A DNA stretch of 64,000 bases from Anaerolineae bacterium (lineage in GTDB: Bacteria; Chloroflexota; Anaerolineae; Aggregatilineales; JAFGMM01): positions 1-64,000 of the forward strand of contig JAOSJO010000024.1 in assembly GCA_027494055.1 (NCBI GenBank). Direction: 5' to 3'. A program made the translations under genes and the position numbers. Shown in pieces: positions 60,278 through 64,000 of this stretch. How positions within the stretch are numbered: the stretch's first letter is position 1; every line of letters begins with the position of its first letter. The notes beneath the pieces were generated by a model, which made no database searches, was not told where the DNA came from, and saw only the letters and a list, made by a program, of their open reading frames with translations.

Positions 60278-60954
60278 ATGCTTTCCATCACGTCGAGCAC
60301 GTCGGCGAGCAGCGTGTCGAAGAGGCGGGCCATTGTCTCATCCGGGGCCTGGTAAGGGCCGCCGAAGGAGCCATCGCCCAGCAGGGCGCGCGCCGTCTCT
60401 GCGGTGGCGTCGAACGGGAGGTTGACGCGCTTCTTCTCGCCCTGGGGCAGCGCGCCCACCCTGGTAAAGGGGAACGCCTCGCACCAGTTGGCGTGTTCCA
60501 GTGGCAGGCCCTCGCGCGCCATGAAGGCTTCGGCGGCAGGCGCGTTGTACCACTCGTACCAGACAATCCGCAGGCCGTCCACCTCGTCCTGCAGGCTGTC
60601 GAGTTGCGGCGGGCGCGTGTTGCCGCTGTGCCCGTTGAGGATGAGGATGCGCCGGAAGCCATGCTCGACGAGGTCCATCACCAGTTCGTACACGACCTGA
60701 TGAAACGTCGCCTCCGAGAGGCTGAGCGTGCCCGGAAAGTCCATGAAGTAGGGCGAGACGCCGAAGTTCAGCGGCGGCGCGACGAGCGCCTGCGTGCGCA
60801 CCGACGCGGCGTTCGCGAGCGCCATCGGGATGCGCACATCGGTGAGCAGGCTCAGGTAGCCGTGCTGCTCGGTGGTGCCCACGGGCAGGATGACGCGGTC
60901 GTCGCGCTGGAGATAGTCTTCGACATCCATCCACGAGAGTTCAGCGAATTCCAT
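60274..60954 (-). CDS. Creatininase-family amidohydrolase
   Basis: A 226-residue metal hydrolase. PVGTTEQHGYLSLLTDVRI contains the Glu, His and Asp metal ligands, LILNGHSGNTRP the second His, and ANWCEAF the distal Glu. Related members open creatinine rings or remove residues in riboflavin or mycofactocin pathways; the substrate here is unknown. The frame is intact and length near normal. The stop overlaps the NUDIX start by four bases, so the two are co-translated. Confidence 0.92.
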   Translation of the reverse strand: MEFAELSWMDVEDYLQRDDRVILPVGTTEQHGYLSLLTDVRIPMALANAASVRTQALVAPPLNFGVSPYFMDFPGTLSLSEATFHQVVYELVMDLVEHGFRRILILNGHSGNTRPPQLDSLQDEVDGLRIVWYEWYNAPAAEAFMAREGLPLEHANWCEAFPFTRVGALPQGEKKRVNLPFDATAETARALLGDGSFGGPYQAPDETMARLFDTLLADVLDVMESM

Positions 60955-60996
60955 GACGTATCCTGTTCTGTTTGTGCGTGCCCGGAGAACGCCGGA

Positions 60997-62262
60997 TCAG
61001 GTCGCAAGAATTGGCAACGCGATGCTGAAGGTACTGCCCATATCCGGGCCGGGGCTTTCGGCCCAGACGCGGCCCCTGTGCGCCTCGACCAGCGCGCGCG
61101 CGATGGACAGGCCCAGCCCCATCCCGCCGTGGCGGCGTGTCATGTGGTCCTCGACCTGGTGGAACTGGTTGAAGATGCGGTCGATGTGCTCGGCGGGAAT
61201 CCCGACGCCGGTGTCGCGCACGCGCAGCCAGACCTCGTCGCCGTGTTGTTCGGTCCACACGGCGATCTCCCCGCCGGCCGGCGTGAACTTCACCGCGTTG
61301 TTCAGCAAATTGGTGACGGCCATCGTCAGGCGGGAGCGGTCGGCGCTGATGGCGACCGGCGGCTCCGGGAGCTGGACCCGGAGCAGGTGGCTCTTGGCCT
61401 CGGCCATCGACGCGGTGTCCTGCGCTGCGGCCTGCATGATCTCGGCGATGGGGAGGGGTTCCATCGTGAGTTCGCCCTCCGACACCTGCAGGTAGCGCAG
61501 GTTGGTCATGTCTTCGATGAGGTTGCGCAGGTGGAGGGCGCTGTTGAGCACCGCTGAGGCGTGGTCGCTCATGCTTCCCTGCGCCTCGTCTTTCAGGAAG
61601 CTGGCGTAGCCCAGGATCACGCCGAGCGGCGTGCGCAACTCGTGCGAGGCGATGGCGATGAAGTCGTTCTTCAGGCGGTCCAGCTTGGCGAGTTCTTCAT
61701 TCGCTTTGCGCAGCGCCTCGACCAGGCGCGCGTTCTCAACCGCGACCGCCGCCTGCGAGGCGAGCAGCATCAGGTGGTTGCGGTCATCGACCGTCCATTC
61801 GCCGCTCTGCTTGTTGATGGACTCCACCACGCCGATGACCCGGTCGCGGACGCGCATGGGGACGCCCAGCAGCGACCGCACCTCCAGGTTGACCTGCTCG
61901 CCGACCTGGCGGTAGTGGCGCGGGTCCTGGCTGGTGTCGTTGATGCAGATGGTCCGATTCTCGCGCGCGATGGTACCGGCGATGCTGTGATCGAGCGGCA
62001 CGCGGATCTGCGCCAGCGACTCGATGGGTGTGTTGGTCGTCGCGACGAAGCGCAGCTCGTTCGTTTTGCGGTCCATAAGCAGGACGGAAACGTCCTGCGC
62101 GTCCGTGAGTTCGACGGCCACTTCCAGGATGTATTGTAGCAGGGGGCGCAGTTGCAGCGTGGAATTCAGCACCAGACTCACCTCAAGCAGGCGGCTGAGC
62201 GAGGCAATCCGGTTGTGCAGTTCCTGGATTTCGGGCTGGATATCCGACACGGGCGCACCCAT
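60997..62262 (-). CDS. GAF-domain sensor histidine kinase
   Basis: A 421-residue cytosolic kinase. A GAF domain (residues about 30-170, LQLRPLLQYILEVAVELTDAQDVSVLLMD) senses a small molecule, and the HisKA box is FIAIASHELRTPLG with the phosphorylated His. The ATPase domain has RLTMAVTNLLNNAVKFTPAGG (N box), VRDTGVGIPAEHIDRIFNQF (G1/F box) and GMGLGLSIARALVEAHRG (G2). No membrane span is present. ATG 62262 is favoured over longer upstream frames because it immediately precedes the coiled coil of the domain. No response regulator is adjacent. Confidence 0.93.
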   Translation of the reverse strand: MGAPVSDIQPEIQELHNRIASLSRLLEVSLVLNSTLQLRPLLQYILEVAVELTDAQDVSVLLMDRKTNELRFVATTNTPIESLAQIRVPLDHSIAGTIARENRTICINDTSQDPRHYRQVGEQVNLEVRSLLGVPMRVRDRVIGVVESINKQSGEWTVDDRNHLMLLASQAAVAVENARLVEALRKANEELAKLDRLKNDFIAIASHELRTPLGVILGYASFLKDEAQGSMSDHASAVLNSALHLRNLIEDMTNLRYLQVSEGELTMEPLPIAEIMQAAAQDTASMAEAKSHLLRVQLPEPPVAISADRSRLTMAVTNLLNNAVKFTPAGGEIAVWTEQHGDEVWLRVRDTGVGIPAEHIDRIFNQFHQVEDHMTRRHGGMGLGLSIARALVEAHRGRVWAESPGPDMGSTFSIALPILAT

Positions 62263-62432
62263 CGCGATCTGCGGTCGCGAGATTGTCAAGCCGCGCACGG
62301 GGAATCGTACATCACATTTCAGGCCCCCGCAATCCGGAGTTTTGGGGCGGGGAGTCAGGGCGACGTTGAATGCCCATCGTGAAGGATGAAGCCCCGGTAA
62401 GGGCCGCGAAGGTGCGCCGCGCCGCCGCCCGC

Positions 62433-62465
62433 AGCTCCCAGGGAGCTTCAAGCTCCCTGGGAGCT
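62433..62465. repeat. 33-base near-perfect palindrome
   Basis: Two 16-base arms (62433-62448, 62450-62465) form a perfect hairpin with a one-base loop, and each arm is itself a copy of agctcccNgggagct, so the unit can fold in several ways. It lies between the kinase and ABC ATPase genes. Confidence 0.7.
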
Positions 62466-62526
62466 ACCGAGGGTGCTGTTTTCAGGGCGGGTTCAGTACG
62501 CACGGCGCACTGCCTCAGACGCGCGA

Positions 62527-63336
62527 TCAGGCCTCTTCCGCCACCGCCGCCGGCGCGGACGTCAGCACGGGCGCCACCATCGGCGTGCCGTGGAGCGGGT
62601 GCGCGCTCACCGTGATGGGGACGCCGTAGACCTCACTGAGCAGGTCGGCACGCAGAACATCGTGCGGCGTGCCGACGGCGCGCAGCGCGCCGTTATCCAG
62701 CAGCGCCATGCGGTCGGCGTAGAGGGCGGCCTGGTTCACGTCGTGCAGCGTCATCACGACGGTCAGGTTGTCGTCGTGCGCCAGCGAGCGCACCAGTCCG
62801 AGGAGCGTCGCCTGGTGGCGGAGGTCAAGGTGCGAGGTTGGCTCGTCGAGCAGGAGCGCGGCGGGTTCCTGGGCGAGCGCGCGGGCGATGAGGACAAGCT
62901 GGCGCTCGCCGCCGGAGAGGGCCGCCACGGGCCGGTCGCGCAGGTTGGTCAGGCTGGTGCGTTCGAGGACGCGCTCGACGGTGGCGCGGTCGTGCTCGTT
63001 GAGGGGCATCACCCAGCCGCGATGCGGCGCGCGCCCCAGCGCGACAAGCTGCCACACCGTCAGCGGCCACGCCTGCGACTCAAGCTGCGGCACCAGACCC
63101 AGCGCGCGCGCACGCTCGCGGGCATGGAGCCGGCGCGCGTCTCGCCCATCGACGAGGGCAAACCCGGCGCGGGGGCGGAGAATCCCGGCCATCAGTTTGA
63201 GCAGCGTGGTCTTGCCCGCGCCGTTCGGTCCGATGATGACGAGCACCTCGCCCGGCTCGGCGCGAAGATCGACGGCCTGCAGCACCGCGTGGCCGTTGTA
63301 CCCAAAGTGCAGCGCGCGCGCTTCCAGGTGAATCAT
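62527..63336 (-). CDS. ABC transporter ATP-binding protein, FecE/BtuD type
   Basis: A 269-residue ATPase with Walker A IIGPNGAGKTT, signature LSGGERQLVLIARALAQEP, Walker B ALLLDEPTSHLD and the H-loop MTLHDVNQAALYADR. Spacing and the HDVNQA motif place it with iron-siderophore and cobalamin importers. The start overlaps the permease stop by ATGA. The C-terminal 40 residues are weakly conserved. The cognate binding protein is not in the window. Confidence 0.94.
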   Translation of the reverse strand: MIHLEARALHFGYNGHAVLQAVDLRAEPGEVLVIIGPNGAGKTTLLKLMAGILRPRAGFALVDGRDARRLHARERARALGLVPQLESQAWPLTVWQLVALGRAPHRGWVMPLNEHDRATVERVLERTSLTNLRDRPVAALSGGERQLVLIARALAQEPAALLLDEPTSHLDLRHQATLLGLVRSLAHDDNLTVVMTLHDVNQAALYADRMALLDNGALRAVGTPHDVLRADLLSEVYGVPITVSAHPLHGTPMVAPVLTSAPAAVAEEA

Positions 63337-64000
63337 GTCGTAGCCCTCCATGCCTGCCCTCTCGCGAGCAGGTAGAGAAAAAACGGGCCGCCGATCATCG
63401 CGGTGAGAATCCCCACCGGCAACTCAACCGGCGCGAGCACCACCCGCGCGGCGGTGTCGGCGACGAGGAGCAGAAGCGCGCCCACCAGGATACTCACCGG
63501 GATCACGCGCGCGTGGTCCGCGCCGACCAGCGCCCGCGTGATGTGCGGCGCCATCAGGCCCACGAAGCCAATCACACCGCTGACCGCGACGGCGGCGGCG
63601 GTCACGAGGCTGGCGGCGGCGACGATCAGCAGGCGCGCGCGCCGGAGGTTCAGCCCCAGGCTTTGCGCGGTCTCGTCGCCGCAGGCCAGCGCGTCGAGCG
63701 GGCGCGCCATCATCCAGATGACGGCGACGCCTGGTGCCGTGTAGAGCAGGGTGACGCCGATCTGCTCCCACGTGCGCCCGCCCAGCCCGCCGAGCAGCCA
63801 GCTAAACGTCTGGCTCAGGTCCGCCGTGTTGAGGATCATCACCAGCGACACAACCGCCGACAGCATGGTGCTGAAGGCCACGCCCGCCAGCAGCAGCGAG
63901 ATCACCGAGCCGCTGCCGCTGGCCTCGGCGACGCCGTAGACAATGATGACAGCGAGGAGCGCGCCGATGAATGCGCCCAGCCCCACCGGGCCGAACCCCG
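63333..64000 (-). CDS. FecCD-family ABC permease, partial at the window edge
   Basis: The frame stays open through the right edge; the last 222 residues are visible. Typical segments: SVISLLLAGVAFSTMLSAVVSLVMIL, the hallmark WLLGGLGGRTWEQIGV, then ACGDETAQSLGLNLRRARLLIVAAASLVTAAAVAVSGVIGFVGLMAPHITRALVG. These match FecCD/BtuC permeases. The stop overlaps the ATPase start by four bases. Together they import iron-siderophore, heme or cobalamin. Upstream of the edge should lie another permease or binding-protein gene. Confidence 0.93.
   Translation of the reverse strand, partial: GFGPVGLGAFIGALLAVIIVYGVAEASGSGSVISLLLAGVAFSTMLSAVVSLVMILNTADLSQTFSWLLGGLGGRTWEQIGVTLLYTAPGVAVIWMMARPLDALACGDETAQSLGLNLRRARLLIVAAASLVTAAAVAVSGVIGFVGLMAPHITRALVGADHARVIPVSILVGALLLLVADTAARVVLAPVELPVGILTAMIGGPFFLYLLARGQAWRATT

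Noticed and set aside
60997..62451. Longer N-terminus for the histidine kinase starting at 62451
   Set aside because: The extra 63 residues are Arg/Pro-rich with no domain, and ATG 62262 directly precedes the coiled coil and GAF domain.

Overview
The window is high-GC bacterial DNA with dense, mostly single-strand operons and no rRNA, tRNA or CRISPR array that I could recognise. Gene style (Thr/Pro-rich lipoproteins with SH3b domains, many ABC importers, CHAT protease-like protein, MoxR/DUF58/VWA cluster, Flp-pilin-headed surface protein, FHA membrane proteins) suggests an uncultivated member of the Chloroflexota, probably Anaerolineae-like. That placement is inference, not marker-based. About two dozen otherwise well-conserved genes are interrupted by single-base frameshifts, many in runs of G or C. 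I read these as sequence errors in a draft or metagenomic assembly rather than real gene decay, and annotate each gene across its lesion.

Layout. 1-1724: 3' end of a sulfotransferase and a flippase-like LPG-synthase-type membrane protein. 1748-7000: M14 carboxypeptidase, two oligopeptide-type ABC permeases and a convergent family-5 solute-binding protein. 7487-12874: dTDP-rhamnose reductase, two family-2 glycosyltransferases and RNase HII in one overlapping operon, then an AAC(6')-like acetyltransferase, a lipoprotein and a MoxR ATPase. 12904-20056: unknown protein, ABC-2 exporter pair, DUF58 protein, BatA/VWA membrane protein and a CHAT (caspase-like) protein with a GDKV-repeat segment. 20148-26696: a 2182-residue surface protein with an N-terminal Flp pilin segment, Cys-rich units, Ig-like and CBM-like domains, eight PPC repeats and a C-terminal malectin-like domain. 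27174-31132: SH3b lipoprotein, membrane glycosyltransferase, beta-propeller glycosidase-like protein. 31226-36456: M28 peptidase and a SsuABC/TauABC-type importer headed by a GntR/UTRA regulator with a clear promoter and an adjoining palindrome. 36710-41792: small membrane protein, nitroreductase, FHA membrane protein, two receiver proteins, small proteins. 41865-49876: TetR-controlled drug/lipid-type exporter (ABC-2 permease, methyltransferase, two ATPases, two HlyD adaptors). 50034-54293: membrane protein, solute-binding protein, TIM-barrel glycosidase, alanine racemase. 54353-60954: membrane and FHA proteins, DM13 protein, UspA, Bax-inhibitor-1 protein, tandem NUDIX protein and creatininase. 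60997-64000: GAF histidine kinase and the start of a FecCD/FecE-type metal or cobalamin importer.

The most unusual objects are the pilin-headed giant adhesin-like protein, the CHAT protein next to MoxR/DUF58/VWA genes, an HlyD adaptor with an inserted domain beside an apparent HlyD-SH3b fusion, and paired-hairpin REPIN-like intergenic elements.
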